Shown: piece by piece, positions 1 through 8,485 of the stretch
How the letters are laid out: the number at the start of each line of letters is the position of its first letter
Position numbering within the stretch: position 1 is the stretch's first letter
Made by a program: the position numbers and the translations under genes
NCBI RefSeq assembly: GCF_039595935.1
Contig: NZ_JBCNKR010000006.1
Span: 2,700,001 to 2,764,000 of the forward strand
Origin: Flavobacterium sp.
GTDB lineage: Bacteria > Bacteroidota > Bacteroidia > Flavobacteriales > Flavobacteriaceae
DNA length: 64,000 nt
Reading direction: 5' to 3'
The notes under the pieces: model-generated
What the model was told of the DNA's origin: nothing
Databases searched by the model: none
Seen by the model: the letters and a program-made list of their open reading frames with translations, nothing else

Positions 1-30
1 TTGTACTCAGCCCCTTTGTCCCTTAAAAGT

Positions 31-69
31 AAAACCCCTCAAGCAATTCAACTCTTGAGGGGTTTTTTT
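31..69 (+). terminator. Intrinsic terminator of a gene left of the window
   Basis: A 9-bp perfect stem (cccctcaag at 35-43, cttgagggg at 54-62) is flanked by A and T runs that extend the pairing, and a T tract follows. It most likely ends a plus-strand gene whose body lies before base 1. Only a few possible C-terminal codons of that gene could be in the window. Confidence 0.75.
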
Positions 70-83
70 AGCAAAGATTTGAG

Positions 84-152
84 GTTCTTAGACGTAAGTC
101 ATTCAAAGAATTTACTTAGAGCCTTAGAATCTCAGGATCTTAGCGTCTTAAA
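84..152. repeat. Degenerate ttctaag/cttagaa intergenic repeat
   Basis: This stretch is built from short phrases such as ccttagaatctcagg and cttagcgtctta. The same phrases recur at 13648-13752, 14766-14912, 15106-15182, 15455-15568 and 31680-31718, always between genes. The unit is roughly 7-8 bases and both orientations occur. Function is unknown. Confidence 0.55.
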
Positions 153-179
153 AATAAATAATAACCAATTAAATTTATT

Positions 180-767
180 TTACTTTTTGTCCAGATTTTG
201 TTTCAGCATTTTAGCGTGTTCTAAATGTGCTGTTAAACCTGCAATATTATTTGATGCCCAAAGTTTAACATCTTCGTCATGAGCATCTTTTGATGCTTTT
301 TGAAGTTTGTCAATTGCTTTTTCGTGACCATCGATCATCATATCTGCGAATTTTTTATCAAAATCAAGACCTGTTTTTTTGTTCAGTTCATTATATTCTT
401 CCTGACCATCTTCGGTTAGAGAAGTTGGCAGTGTAAAGTTTTTCGCTTTTGCTAAGGCACTTACTTCAGATGCCGATTTAGTATGCTCATCAACAAGCAT
501 TTTACCAAATTTTTTCACATCATCAGTTGTTCCTTTTTGCTGAGCCAGTTTACCAATTTCGATTTCAGCCAGGTTAATTTCAGCCTGATCGACTAAAAAT
601 TCAGAGTCATCTTCTTTACTGTCGATAGAATCAAATTTTGCTTCATTGGCATCTTCCGCAGCTTCTTTAGGATCTTCTTGTTTGACTTCATTTTTACATG
701 AATTCAAGAAAATAATAATGATAGCGGCTCCTAAAATTGCTTTACTGGCTAATAGTATCTTTTTCAT
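180..767 (-). CDS. DUF4142 domain lipoprotein
   Basis: This 195-residue protein starts with a lipoprotein signal: a hydrophobic stretch at residues 10-21 and a lipobox LNSC with Cys24. An acidic linker follows, and residues about 58-190 form a helical domain matching DUF4142 (ferritin-like four-helix fold), including EIEIGKLAQQKGTTDDVKKF and repeated HxxA patterns. DUF4142 proteins are usually exported and are often induced by stress; their biochemical role is not settled. The gene stands alone on the minus strand and opens a run of stress-type genes. The family call is firm and the function is not known. Confidence 0.88.
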   Translation of the reverse strand: MKKILLASKAILGAAIIIIFLNSCKNEVKQEDPKEAAEDANEAKFDSIDSKEDDSEFLVDQAEINLAEIEIGKLAQQKGTTDDVKKFGKMLVDEHTKSASEVSALAKAKNFTLPTSLTEDGQEEYNELNKKTGLDFDKKFADMMIDGHEKAIDKLQKASKDAHDEDVKLWASNNIAGLTAHLEHAKMLKQNLDKK

Positions 768-1029
768 GATTTTATAGTTTGAATGTTATAGTGTAAAATT
801 ATTCAGTAAGTTGTAAGAATGTCTTACAGGATTTTTGGAGATTGTTATATGATTTGGATGCATGGATAAAAACGAGTATAAATACTTATTATTTGATTTG
901 AATTTAATGGTAAACTTGTAATGATAATTGCTTTTACAAAGATTGAAACAGAATAAAAAGTAAGTTTTTGCATTAAGTTTGATTCCAACTATTGTATTTT
1001 AGCCGGATAAGAAATAGCAAATTACATTT

Positions 1030-1305
1030 ATGACAACATTAAAAAAAATCCTTGGCATTTTCCTAATTATAACAGGAGCATTATTATCGCTTAGTATGAT
1101 TGCAGCTATACTAAAAGCATTGTTACAGAGTGTTCAAGAATTAGCAAAATCGACTTATGAAGGAATTGGGTTTCTTTTTGGAATTTTAATTATGACTATA
1201 ATATTTGGTATTATAATTTACTTTATTTTCAAAATTGCATTTAAGTTATTAAAAACAAAACCTTTGCCGCAAGATACTATTGAAGATATTGGTTTGTCTA
1301 AATAA
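1030..1305 (+). CDS. Small membrane protein, unknown
   Basis: This 91-residue protein has two clear membrane helices (about residues 7-31 and 45-70) and a short polar tail. I do not recognise the family. It lies 16 bases before the next exported-protein gene on the same strand, so the two probably share a transcript. The start is an ATG 30 bases past a weak Bacteroidetes-like promoter region (tattttag near 995-1002), which is not a full match. Confidence 0.6.
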   Translation: MTTLKKILGIFLIITGALLSLSMIAAILKALLQSVQELAKSTYEGIGFLFGILIMTIIFGIIIYFIFKIAFKLLKTKPLPQDTIEDIGLSK

Positions 1306-1321
1306 TAAAATCTTTATTTAT

Positions 1322-1717
1322 ATGAGAATACTCAAGATATTTTTGGTCTTATTCTTTTTAGGAGTTTCGTTTATTTACCTAAATTATTTTTCATCATTTG
1401 TTATGCCTTGGGATAGAGAAGAGGCGATTGAGGCTGCCTTGAGCTGGGGAAAATTAGATAAGCTTCCTAAAGATGCCGATATTACTCATATCGAAAAACG
1501 AGGAAGTATTTTTACCAGACAATTCATTATTGAGTTTACGAGTTCTGAAGCTGAAATTAAAAATTGGGTTTTAAAAAGTAAAGGATTTAAAGAGGCTGAA
1601 ATAGAAATAAAAGACGGAACTAAGACATATGAAATTCATCCAAAGGATCTCGAATCTTATGGAGGCCGGGTAAAAATAAAAGGAAATAAAGTATATATCA
1701 ATATGAGCTGGAGTTAA
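1322..1717 (+). CDS. Membrane-anchored small protein, unknown
   Basis: The open frame extends back to a TTG at 1280, but the ATG at 1322 directly precedes a membrane anchor (residues 4-22 from this start), so I place the start there. That gives 131 residues. The rest is a soluble domain with alternating charged strands and helices, including a WDREEAIEAALSWGKL segment. The family was not recognised. It may be co-transcribed with the two-helix protein just upstream. Confidence 0.6.
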   Translation: MRILKIFLVLFFLGVSFIYLNYFSSFVMPWDREEAIEAALSWGKLDKLPKDADITHIEKRGSIFTRQFIIEFTSSEAEIKNWVLKSKGFKEAEIEIKDGTKTYEIHPKDLESYGGRVKIKGNKVYINMSWS

Positions 1718-1774
1718 ATTTGGAAATTTGACTATTTCTAATTCATAAAAAACTTTCCCGAACCAATTAACATA

Positions 1775-2647
1775 ATGAAACAAAAAATCATCTTACTATT
1801 TCTATTGATAACTAGTTTTTTATCAGCACAAATCACCTATACAGGTTTTATAGATAAATATCCTATAGAATTGGTAACCAATCTTTATTCAGACGGAACT
1901 GGCACCGCAATTTATTCTTACACCAATTTTGATACTCCTATTGTTTTAAGCGCTGAACAAAAAGGGAATACTTTGGTTTTTATTGAAAAAGACAAAAATG
2001 AAAAAGAAAACGCAAGTTTGACTTTTCAGAATTATGATGCAAAATCGAACGAGTTAAACGGAATTTGGAAAGACTTAAACTCAGGAAAAGAACTTAAAAT
2101 CAGTTTGTTTAAAGCATTTGAAATTGATAATGCAGACATTTCTGAATGGACTGACAAAGAAATTCTGCAGCCCGTTTCTTTAAAAGATAAATACTTCAAA
2201 CTTATTATAACTAAAAACAAAGAAAGTATTGAAGCGCATGTATCGGGTATTAAAATTATTGAAAAGAAAACAGATCGGCTAATTCAGAAAATTGATATCC
2301 AATGCCAGCTTTGGGGTTTATATAATATAAATGTTGGCGACTACAATTTTGACGGAATCGAAGAATTCTCTGTTTTTGAATCAAGTTATGCAGGCCCAAA
2401 TACATCACGAATCTATTTTCTTTACAATCCTAAAACTGGAAAATATTTTGAAAGCGATTTTACCGGTACTTCTTTAGAGTTTGACAGCAAAACCAAACGA
2501 ATTTACGAGCATAATCAGTGTTGTGCCGGCACAAGTATCATGACAGGTGAGTATAAGGTAGTAAACAATAAAATGATTTTGATAAAACAGACTTGTTTGC
2601 AATATGATGAGAAAACAAATGATTATAAAAAGGTAAAGTGTGATTAG
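1775..2647 (+). CDS. Exported protein resembling XAC2610-type repeat proteins
   Basis: A 290-residue protein with a signal peptide (about residues 1-18, ending FLSAQ). The second half contains VGDYNFDGIEEFSVFESS, the short Asp-rich loop pattern (DxNxDG) seen in XAC2610-related and integrin-like repeat proteins, followed by a CC pair (residues about 249-250). The product should reach the periplasm or outer surface. The family assignment rests on this motif only. No enzymatic signature is seen. It is the last gene before a repeat-rich gap. Confidence 0.6.
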   Translation: MKQKIILLFLLITSFLSAQITYTGFIDKYPIELVTNLYSDGTGTAIYSYTNFDTPIVLSAEQKGNTLVFIEKDKNEKENASLTFQNYDAKSNELNGIWKDLNSGKELKISLFKAFEIDNADISEWTDKEILQPVSLKDKYFKLIITKNKESIEAHVSGIKIIEKKTDRLIQKIDIQCQLWGLYNINVGDYNFDGIEEFSVFESSYAGPNTSRIYFLYNPKTGKYFESDFTGTSLEFDSKTKRIYEHNQCCAGTSIMTGEYKVVNNKMILIKQTCLQYDEKTNDYKKVKCD

Positions 2648-2770
2648 CGGAACCTTTTATCTTCCGTATCGTCTGCACATCTGCAGAGAGAAAATTAGAA
2701 AGGTATAAATGATTCAAATGATGAGTTTTGAGTTATGAGTTATGAGTTTTGATTGAAGATTTAAAAATAC

Positions 2771-2922
2771 GTGCCGTGAGGCACAAAATATCGGTAGAAA
2801 AAATAAATTAGATATAGATCCAGTGTGCCGTAGGTACACAATAGTATGTTTGTTGCGTACCTACGGCACGCCTCCGTAATTCATACCTATTAAGGCTACC
2901 GATATTATGTGCCTAGCGGCAC
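2771..2922. repeat. Nested palindromic element (two stems, one inside the other)
   Basis: The inner stem is perfect: gtgccgtaggtac at 2825-2837 pairs with gtacctacggcac at 2857-2869. Around it, 27-base outer arms at 2771-2797 and 2896-2922 pair with three mismatches. Arms begin and end with gtgcc/ggcac, so the same core is used four times. The layout resembles REP/BIME-like non-autonomous elements. No transposase is nearby. Confidence 0.75.
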
Positions 2923-2943
2923 TTTAGATATTTGATAAAATAT

Positions 2944-2974
2944 AAAATCCCATTCGCTGTGCGAATGGGATTTT
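2944..2974. terminator. Strong intrinsic terminator hairpin
   Basis: A 14-bp perfect stem (aaaatcccattcgc at 2944-2957, gcgaatgggatttt at 2961-2974) with a 3-base loop and a T tract. It follows the plus-strand genes at 1030-2647 at a distance, beyond the palindromic element. Confidence 0.75.
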
Positions 2975-2990
2975 TTGTTGAATGCAACTT

Positions 2991-3027
2991 ACCATCAACC
3001 ATCAACCATCAACATCAACCATTAAAC
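2991..3027. repeat. Short tandem repeat atcaacc
   Basis: About five imperfect copies of a 7-base unit (atcaacc) run in tandem. It resembles the other heptamer arrays in this window at about 34015-34075 and 58066-58115. The gap 2648-3144 holds this array, the nested palindrome, a terminator and no gene. Confidence 0.6.
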
Positions 3028-3144
3028 AATTAACAAAACCCATAACTATGAAATTTCTAACAAAAATTCTATAACAGAAAAATCTTTCTTTTTGATGAAT
3101 TTTGAAGTATAAGATTTCGGAATGTAAAACTTAAAAAATCAATC

Positions 3145-3384
3145 ATGCCAAATCCACGAATTAAAAACGAAGAACAATATCAGGCTTTAGTTAAAAAGGG
3201 ATACAGTAAAGAAAAATCTGCTCGTATTGCCAATACACCTGATGCAGGAGAAAAAGGCGGAAAATCAAAGCCTTATGAAGAATGGACAAAAGGAGAACTC
3301 TACGAACAAGCTAAAAAAGTGGGTGTTCCGGGACGCTCTTATATGAATAAAAAGAGTTTGATAAAATCTTTAAGAACTAATTAA
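3145..3384 (+). CDS. DUF7218 / Rho N-terminal-like small protein
   Basis: A 79-residue protein. The first half carries the YQALVKKGYSKEKSARIAN signature shared with small bacterial proteins of the DUF7218 type. The second half, EEWTKGELYEQAKKVGVPGR and on, is a SAP/Rho-N-like helix pair that usually binds nucleic acid. It lies just upstream of topoisomerase IB on the same strand, which fits a DNA-associated role. Function is unproven. Confidence 0.8.
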   Translation: MPNPRIKNEEQYQALVKKGYSKEKSARIANTPDAGEKGGKSKPYEEWTKGELYEQAKKVGVPGRSYMNKKSLIKSLRTN

Positions 3385-3490
3385 AGCCGCAGGCTGCACA
3401 GATTCATCTAGTTTAGTTTGATGAATAAAAATGTTAGAGAGAAATCTTTTTGGATCTGTGCAATCTGCTGTATAAAATTAATGAACGACC

Positions 3491-4573
3491 ATGAATACCG
3501 CCAGAACTCAAAAACTAATGACACAGTTGATTAAAACGCCTCATTTGGTGTTAGAAAAACTGGAATTGGTTTATGTCAACAATCAGAATTTACCAATTGA
3601 AAGATGCCAGGGAGAAGATGGTTTTATTTATAAAAAAAACGGACGCTGTATAAAGCAAAAAAGTGAAATAAAACGTTTCAACAGTTTGGTTTTACCGCCG
3701 GCGTGGGTAAATGTAAAAATCAGCGATTTATCAAACGGGCATTTGCAGGCAGTTGGTTTAGATGTCAAAAACAGAAAACAATATAGATATCATCCAAAAT
3801 GGAATTTAATCCGCAATCAAACCAAGTTTTATAAAATTGCAGAATTCGGACAAAAGCTTCCCTCTATACGAAAACAGGTTGATATTGATTTGGAACAAAA
3901 AGAATGGTCGAAAGAAAAAGTCACTGCGCTTGTGATCAGGCTAATGGAAGAAACTCATATCCGAATTGGAAATGAAAAATACGCCAAAGACAATAAATCA
4001 TACGGTTTGTCGACTTTGCGAAAAAGACACATCAATATCAATAAAAATTCACTTCGTTTTGAATTCATCGGAAAAAAAGGAAAACAGCACACGATTACAA
4101 CCAGAAACAAACAATTGATAAAACTGGTAAGCCGCTGCGAGGAAATTCCGGGTTGGGAAGTATTTAAATATTACGATAAAAACGGCGAAAGAAAGGTTTT
4201 AGATAGTCATATGGTTAATGAATATCTGCACAACATTTCGGGCGAATATTTCAGTGCCAAAGATTTCAGAACCTGGGCCGCCTCAATTATATTCTTTGAA
4301 AATCTGATGGAACTTGGTGTAACATCAGACGAAAAAGAAATCAAAAAAAATATTGTTCTGGCTTATGATGCCACGGCCGAAGCACTCGGAAACACCAGAA
4401 ATGTCTGCAAAAATTATTACGTTCATCCGCTTTTGGTTTCGACTTATGAAGACGGATCGATCGGGCAGTATTTTGATAAAGTAAAAAAAAGCCGAAGCAA
4501 TAAAAAGTATTTTTCACGAACTGAAAGTGCCTTCGCAGAATTAATAGAAAACTATCAAGTAAGTTTATTATAA
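3491..4573 (+). CDS. DNA topoisomerase IB (poxvirus type)
   Basis: A 360-residue type IB topoisomerase. Known family features are visible: the LRKRHI segment with catalytic Arg/Lys, an LPPAW motif near residue 75, the HIRIGNEKYAKDN block and the C-terminal catalytic region CKNYYVHP, where Tyr310 should attack the DNA backbone. Bacterial members relax supercoils without ATP and often sit in stress regulons in other phyla. The length is normal. The chosen ATG follows an out-of-frame ATG 10 bases earlier. It is followed by the tiny DUF1328 gene. Confidence 0.93.
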   Translation: MNTARTQKLMTQLIKTPHLVLEKLELVYVNNQNLPIERCQGEDGFIYKKNGRCIKQKSEIKRFNSLVLPPAWVNVKISDLSNGHLQAVGLDVKNRKQYRYHPKWNLIRNQTKFYKIAEFGQKLPSIRKQVDIDLEQKEWSKEKVTALVIRLMEETHIRIGNEKYAKDNKSYGLSTLRKRHININKNSLRFEFIGKKGKQHTITTRNKQLIKLVSRCEEIPGWEVFKYYDKNGERKVLDSHMVNEYLHNISGEYFSAKDFRTWAASIIFFENLMELGVTSDEKEIKKNIVLAYDATAEALGNTRNVCKNYYVHPLLVSTYEDGSIGQYFDKVKKSRSNKKYFSRTESAFAELIENYQVSLL

Positions 4574-4650
4574 AGAAAACGAGTTAATGCATCTCTTTAA
4601 AAGCATGAAGTTTAAATAAACAAATCAGTATTAACTAAAAATCAATTATT

Positions 4651-4812
4651 ATGTTACGTTGGACAGTCATATTTATTATTCTGGCAATTATTGCAGGAAT
4701 ATTTGGTTTTGGTGGAATTGCCGCTGGAGCCGCTAGTATAGCAAAAATTTTATTTTTCATATTCTTAGTGTTATTTATTATTTCGCTTATAAGCGGAAGA
4801 AGAAGTGTTTAA
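4651..4812 (+). CDS. DUF1328 (YtjA-like) small membrane protein
   Basis: A 53-residue protein, too short for many gene callers. It starts MLRWTVIFIILAIIAGIFGF, continues with GGIAAGAASIAKILFF and ends SGRRSV. This is the full two-helix DUF1328 pattern, close to E. coli YtjA in layout. These proteins are inner-membrane and commonly stress-linked, with unknown mechanism. It lies between topoisomerase IB and a terminator hairpin at 4844-4880. Confidence 0.9.
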   Translation: MLRWTVIFIILAIIAGIFGFGGIAAGAASIAKILFFIFLVLFIISLISGRRSV

Positions 4813-4843
4813 CGCTGGAATTCAGTAAAATAATTACAAAACC

Positions 4844-4880
4844 AAACGACACATTTATTACGGTATATGTGTCGTTTATT
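4844..4880 (+). terminator. Intrinsic terminator after the DUF1328 gene
   Basis: An 11-bp perfect stem (aaacgacacat at 4844-4854, atgtgtcgttt at 4867-4877) is followed by a T-rich tract. It ends only 18 bases before the next start codon, so it could also form in the leader of that gene. Confidence 0.65.
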
Positions 4881-4897
4881 TTTAAAAACAGAATATT

Positions 4898-5545
4898 ATG
4901 GGAACTAAAAGTGGAGCTTATCAGGATGTTTATATCAAACGACGAGACGAAATGGTAAGTTTAAAAAACGATGTAACAGATTTTTGCGAAAAATACATCA
5001 AACCTGTATATCCAAAAGACTGGGACTGGTCGACACGTGATTTTGAAAATCCTGAAAACGACCCAACTATTGCCGAAGCCAGAGCCATAGCAGATGTTGT
5101 TTATAAAGATTTGCTCGACGAAAAACATACAGAAGTAGATTTGTCTACAATGAACAATGTTGAAGCTATTAAAGCCTATTTGAATCCTGAGAGCAAACAT
5201 GCCGATTTTAATATGGAAGAATTTGCTTTTGCTTTAAAAGTAGAACTCGAACACGGGAAAATAAGAGATGTAAACGTGACGAACAATCATCCTTTTTTAA
5301 CAGCAATGATTGCATTGGCGCACATGACCGAAACCCTGACGTACTATAAACGCCTGAAGGTGATGGAAGCGGAAGGTGAAATTTTTGAAATTATGAGAAA
5401 AATAGAAAATCTAACCGATGGAAAAGAGGAGTGGTACAAAGAATTAAGTAAAGCCAAAGAGGAATTAGACGAAGCAAAAAAAGGCTTAGCAGAACGTTTA
5501 CAAAAAATGGATGACATTCCGGTGTTAGAAAAAATAGGAGACTAA
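4898..5545 (+). CDS. DUF5661-like protein
   Basis: A 215-residue soluble protein. Residues about 100-155 contain ELEHGKIRDVNVTNNHPFLT followed by AMIALAHMTETLTYYKRLKV, which matches the conserved core of DUF5661 (EHG..NVT.D...TA.IALAH....YY.RL..ME). The N-terminal part is an extra helical region, and the last 45 residues look like a charged coiled coil. No known function. It is in line with the stress-type genes on both sides. Confidence 0.6.
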   Translation: MGTKSGAYQDVYIKRRDEMVSLKNDVTDFCEKYIKPVYPKDWDWSTRDFENPENDPTIAEARAIADVVYKDLLDEKHTEVDLSTMNNVEAIKAYLNPESKHADFNMEEFAFALKVELEHGKIRDVNVTNNHPFLTAMIALAHMTETLTYYKRLKVMEAEGEIFEIMRKIENLTDGKEEWYKELSKAKEELDEAKKGLAERLQKMDDIPVLEKIGD

Positions 5546-5554
5546 AACACAAAA

Positions 5555-5595
5555 AAAATACCGTTAAGTATATTTTCTTAACGGTATTTTTTTTT
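5555..5595. terminator. Bidirectional terminator between convergent genes
   Basis: A stem taccgttaag (5559-5568) with cttaacggta (5577-5586), flanked by A runs on the left and T runs on the right. It can serve the plus-strand gene ending at 5545 and the minus-strand gene ending at 5612. Confidence 0.8.
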
Positions 5596-5611
5596 CTTCA
5601 AAAACAAAGAT

Positions 5612-6181
5612 TTACAATCTTCTTTTGTCTTCTTCAGTATAATCATCATCTTCCTGGACATCGTCTTCAACATAATCATTGTTTTCATCCTCTTCGTCTT
5701 CTTCATCATCGATTTCTTCCAGATCTTCTTCTGTTTCACTAAAATCATTTTCAAAAGTATCAGACGGGTTGTCAAATTCATCATTTTCCAAATCCTCGTC
5801 TAAGTCTTCTTCGATGTATTCATCTTCGTCTAAGTCTTCATCTTCCTCTTCTTCGTCGCTGTCAAGCGCATCATCTTCTTCTAAAACAACTTCATAAATA
5901 TCATCGTTGTTATCTTCGAGATCTCTGTCTTTGTGGAAATCGTCATCTAAATCATCCAAATCGTCGTCGTAAACGCCCGATCTCTCATCCGGATTAGGTT
6001 TGTTAGGGTTATGGCCATTTCGAACCGTATAACCGCGTTCTGCGTCTTCTGCGCTGGTGTTTTGAGTCTCTCTCGTATTTAAATCATAAAGTTCCTCGTT
6101 CATAACCGTGTTTCTTTCTGAAGCATTCGGGCTTGCCGGATCTTTAGGAAAAGTGCTGTTTTTTTTATCTGTAGTATTCAT
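5612..6181 (-). CDS. Highly acidic low-complexity protein
   Basis: A 189-residue protein. The first 70 residues are polar and include an NPNKPNPDERSGVYDDDLDD segment. The rest is dominated by Asp and Glu with hydrophobic residues spaced through it, so most of the protein is probably disordered. A strong serine-rich frame on the opposite strand is a by-product of the GAA/GAT codons. A caaagcta sequence at 6212-6219 (TAGCTTTG on the minus strand) fits the Bacteroidetes -7 box upstream of this start. I do not know a function. Acidic proteins of this type can bind cations or basic proteins. Confidence 0.75.
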   Translation of the reverse strand: MNTTDKKNSTFPKDPASPNASERNTVMNEELYDLNTRETQNTSAEDAERGYTVRNGHNPNKPNPDERSGVYDDDLDDLDDDFHKDRDLEDNNDDIYEVVLEEDDALDSDEEEEDEDLDEDEYIEEDLDEDLENDEFDNPSDTFENDFSETEEDLEEIDDEEDEEDENNDYVEDDVQEDDDYTEEDKRRL

Positions 6182-6371
6182 GACGTTTTATTTTTAAAAA
6201 TTTTATATCTACAAAGCTAGTCTTGAAAATGAAAGGTTTTCTTATAGAATTTTTTTATGTAATTCTATAATTAACAGGTGTTTATAATGAAATTTAATTG
6301 TAGAATTTTATAAGCTAACACATTATCAACAGGGTAATTTTATGAAATATTAATCATTAAAAATTATTACC

Positions 6372-6953
6372 ATGAAAACTACTGATAGTAAGAAAGAAAC
6401 CACACCGAAACAAACGGTAAAAAGAGGAGTTACAAAACCAAAATCTAATGCAGCTGCAGGATTAACAGAATTATTTGAAGAAAGCCTGAAAGATTTATAC
6501 TGGGCAGAGAAAGCTTTAACAAAAGCACTTCCTACAATGGCTAAAAACGCAACTTCAGATGAACTAATCAAAGCGATAAATAGCCATTTGGTCGAAACAG
6601 AAGAGCATGTAACACGTTTAGAAAAAGTTTTCGAACTAATAGGGAAAAAAGCAACAGCTAAAAAATGCGATGCAATGGAGGGTTTAATTGAAGAAGGAAA
6701 AGGAATTCTTGAAGAAACTGAAATTGGTGTAGTTCGTGATGCTGGAATTATTGCAGCAAGCCAAAAAATCGAACATTATGAAATTGCAACTTACGGTACT
6801 TTAAGACAATTTGCAGAAACTTTGGGCTACGATGAAGCGGTAACTCTTTTAGAACAAACGCTTGATGAAGAAAAAGGAGCAGATAAGTTACTTACAGAAG
6901 TTGCTGTAAGTGCTGTAAATCTTGAAGCTGCAGAAATAGAAATGGAAGAATAA
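6372..6953 (+). CDS. yciF: YciF-type ferritin-like protein (DUF892)
   Basis: A 193-residue protein with a basic Lys/Thr-rich N-terminal extension (residues 1-35) and a DUF892 domain from about 38 to 185. The recognisable core is ELFEESLKDLYWAEKALTKA, with later conserved Glu and His residues (E..VTRLE, QKIEHYEIATYG) that form a di-iron site in known structures. E. coli YciF is induced by osmotic stress. The lysine-rich extension is not part of the usual domain and might contact DNA or acidic partners, such as the acidic protein encoded divergently next door. Confidence 0.9.
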   Translation: MKTTDSKKETTPKQTVKRGVTKPKSNAAAGLTELFEESLKDLYWAEKALTKALPTMAKNATSDELIKAINSHLVETEEHVTRLEKVFELIGKKATAKKCDAMEGLIEEGKGILEETEIGVVRDAGIIAASQKIEHYEIATYGTLRQFAETLGYDEAVTLLEQTLDEEKGADKLLTEVAVSAVNLEAAEIEMEE

Positions 6954-6972
6954 CAAATATTCTCACACTATC

Positions 6973-7004
6973 AAAAGTGCAGCCTCAAAAACTGCACTTT
7001 TTTC
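6973..7004 (+). terminator. Intrinsic terminator after yciF
   Basis: Stem aaaagtgcag (6973-6982) with ctgcactttt (6992-7001), then T residues. Confidence 0.8.
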
Positions 7005-7027
7005 ATTAAAAATTTAAAACCAAAATT

Positions 7028-7759
7028 ATGCCCGAAGGTCCATCTATATTGATTTTGAAAGAAGAAGCAGATCAGTTTACCGGAAAAGAAGTAATCGAAG
7101 TTTCAGGAAATACTGCTATCGATAAAGAACGTTTGAGAAATAAAAAGATTTTATCCTTTAAAACCTGGGGAAAACACTTTTTAATTTGTTTTGAAGATTT
7201 CACGATTAAAATTCACATGATGATGTTTGGAACTTACAGAATAAATGAAAAAAAGGAAAGTGCACCAAGGTTGCATTTAGGATTTTCAAATGGTGAAATT
7301 AATTTTTATACTTGTTCTGTAAAGGTTTTAGAAGGACCGATAAATCAATATTACAACTGGAGTGAAGATGTTTTAAATGAAAACTGGAATCCGAAAAAAG
7401 CAAAACAAAGTTTAGATAAAATTCCGAATGACATGATTTGTGATGCGGTTTTAGAGCAAAATATATTTGCAGGAGTAGGGAATATTATAAAAAATGAAGT
7501 TTTGTACCGATGTTTTGTTCATCCGGAATCTTTAGTTGGAAAAATTCCGCCTGAAAAAATAGACGAAATTATAGCCGAATGTTCGATTTACAGTTTTGAA
7601 TTTTTGTATTGGAAAAAGAAATTTGAACTCAAAAAACACTGGCTTGCTTATTCTCAAAAAGAATGCAAAAGATGCAATTTACCACTAATTAAAAAACCGA
7701 CAGGGAAGAAAAACCGTCGAAGTTTTTTCTGTACTAACTGCCAGAAGCTTTATATATGA
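7028..7759 (+). CDS. Fpg/Nei family DNA glycosylase (endonuclease VIII-like)
   Basis: A 243-residue base-excision repair enzyme. It starts MPEGPS with the catalytic Pro2 and Glu3. It has the KTWGKHFLICFEDFTIKIHM beta-strand region, a helix-two-turn-helix region around VLEQNIFAGVGNIIKNEVLY, and a C-terminal zinc finger with CxxC pairs (CKRCNLP and CTNCQKLY). Length fits the Nei branch. It overlaps the DUF72 gene by four bases (ATGA), so the two are translationally coupled. Confidence 0.92.
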   Translation: MPEGPSILILKEEADQFTGKEVIEVSGNTAIDKERLRNKKILSFKTWGKHFLICFEDFTIKIHMMMFGTYRINEKKESAPRLHLGFSNGEINFYTCSVKVLEGPINQYYNWSEDVLNENWNPKKAKQSLDKIPNDMICDAVLEQNIFAGVGNIIKNEVLYRCFVHPESLVGKIPPEKIDEIIAECSIYSFEFLYWKKKFELKKHWLAYSQKECKRCNLPLIKKPTGKKNRRSFFCTNCQKLYI

Positions 7760-8466
7760 AAAATGAAATTTTAATAGGCTGTTCAAGTTACAATAATCGC
7801 TATTGGAAGGGAATTTTTTACCCTGACAATCTGGCATACTCGAAGTGGTTTGAGTTTTATTACCAGCATTTTAGAACGTATGAGTTCAACGGAAGCTTTT
7901 ATAGGTTTCCGACACTTAAAACCTTAACAAACTGGTATGATAAAGTGCCTGAAGATTTTCTTTTTTCAGTAAAAGCGCCAAAAGAAATTACGCATATCAA
8001 GCAATTTTTTGATTGTGAAAATCGGCTTGCAGAATTTTATGATGTATGTAAAAATGGTTTAAAAGAAAAACTGGCGTGTGTATTATTTCAGTTTCCGCCA
8101 AGCTATAATTTTACTTCAGAAAGATTAGAGCAAATAATCAGGAATTTAGACTTAAAATTCAAGAATGTAATTGAGTTTCGCCACGTAAGCTGGTGGAATC
8201 AAGAAGTTTGGGATGCATTTCTGGAAAACGATATCACGTTTTGCAGTGTAAGTCATCCTGATTTACCACAGACTATTTTTAAAGAATTTCCTCTGATTTA
8301 CATTCGTCTGCACGGAGTTCCGAAGTTGTTTTATTCAAGTTATTCACTTCAAGAATTACTTAATATAAGAGATGAAACTCATTCAAAATCAGGATTTATA
8401 TATTTTAATAATACCGCTAGTGAAGCCGGAATTTTGAATGCCTTGGAGTTGAAGAGGTTAGTTTAA
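7756..8466 (+). CDS. DUF72 family protein
   Basis: A 236-residue TIM-barrel-like protein. It shows the DUF72 hallmarks: GCSSYNNRYWKGIFYP near the start, YQHFRTYEFNGSFYRFP, the KAPKEITH strand and an IEFRHVSWW block with Arg-His. The molecular role of the family is unknown. The start codon overlaps the stop of the glycosylase gene (ATGA), and this pairing suggests a shared role in nucleic-acid damage or stress. Confidence 0.9.
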   Translation: MKNEILIGCSSYNNRYWKGIFYPDNLAYSKWFEFYYQHFRTYEFNGSFYRFPTLKTLTNWYDKVPEDFLFSVKAPKEITHIKQFFDCENRLAEFYDVCKNGLKEKLACVLFQFPPSYNFTSERLEQIIRNLDLKFKNVIEFRHVSWWNQEVWDAFLENDITFCSVSHPDLPQTIFKEFPLIYIRLHGVPKLFYSSYSLQELLNIRDETHSKSGFIYFNNTASEAGILNALELKRLV

Positions 8467-8485
8467 TTTTAACTACTATATTTTT

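Noticed and set aside
1..282. Plus-strand frame at the left edge
   Set aside because: It runs through a terminator hairpin and a repeat and into the antisense of the DUF4142 gene, so it is not a gene.
1280..1321. Earlier TTG start of the membrane-anchored small protein
   Set aside because: It would overlap the previous gene and put a polar stretch before the anchor; the ATG at 1322 is simpler.
2648..3144. Insertion sequence
   Set aside because: Palindromes are present but there is no transposase, and no target duplication could be seen.
5578..5784. Lys/Met-rich frame on the minus strand
   Set aside because: It overlaps the acidic gene in another frame and the terminator, and its composition is an artefact of repeated GAAGAT codons.
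5679..5897. Serine-rich open frame on the plus strand
   Set aside because: It is the complement of the Asp/Glu codon runs in the acidic protein gene at 5612-6181 and has no start context or family match.
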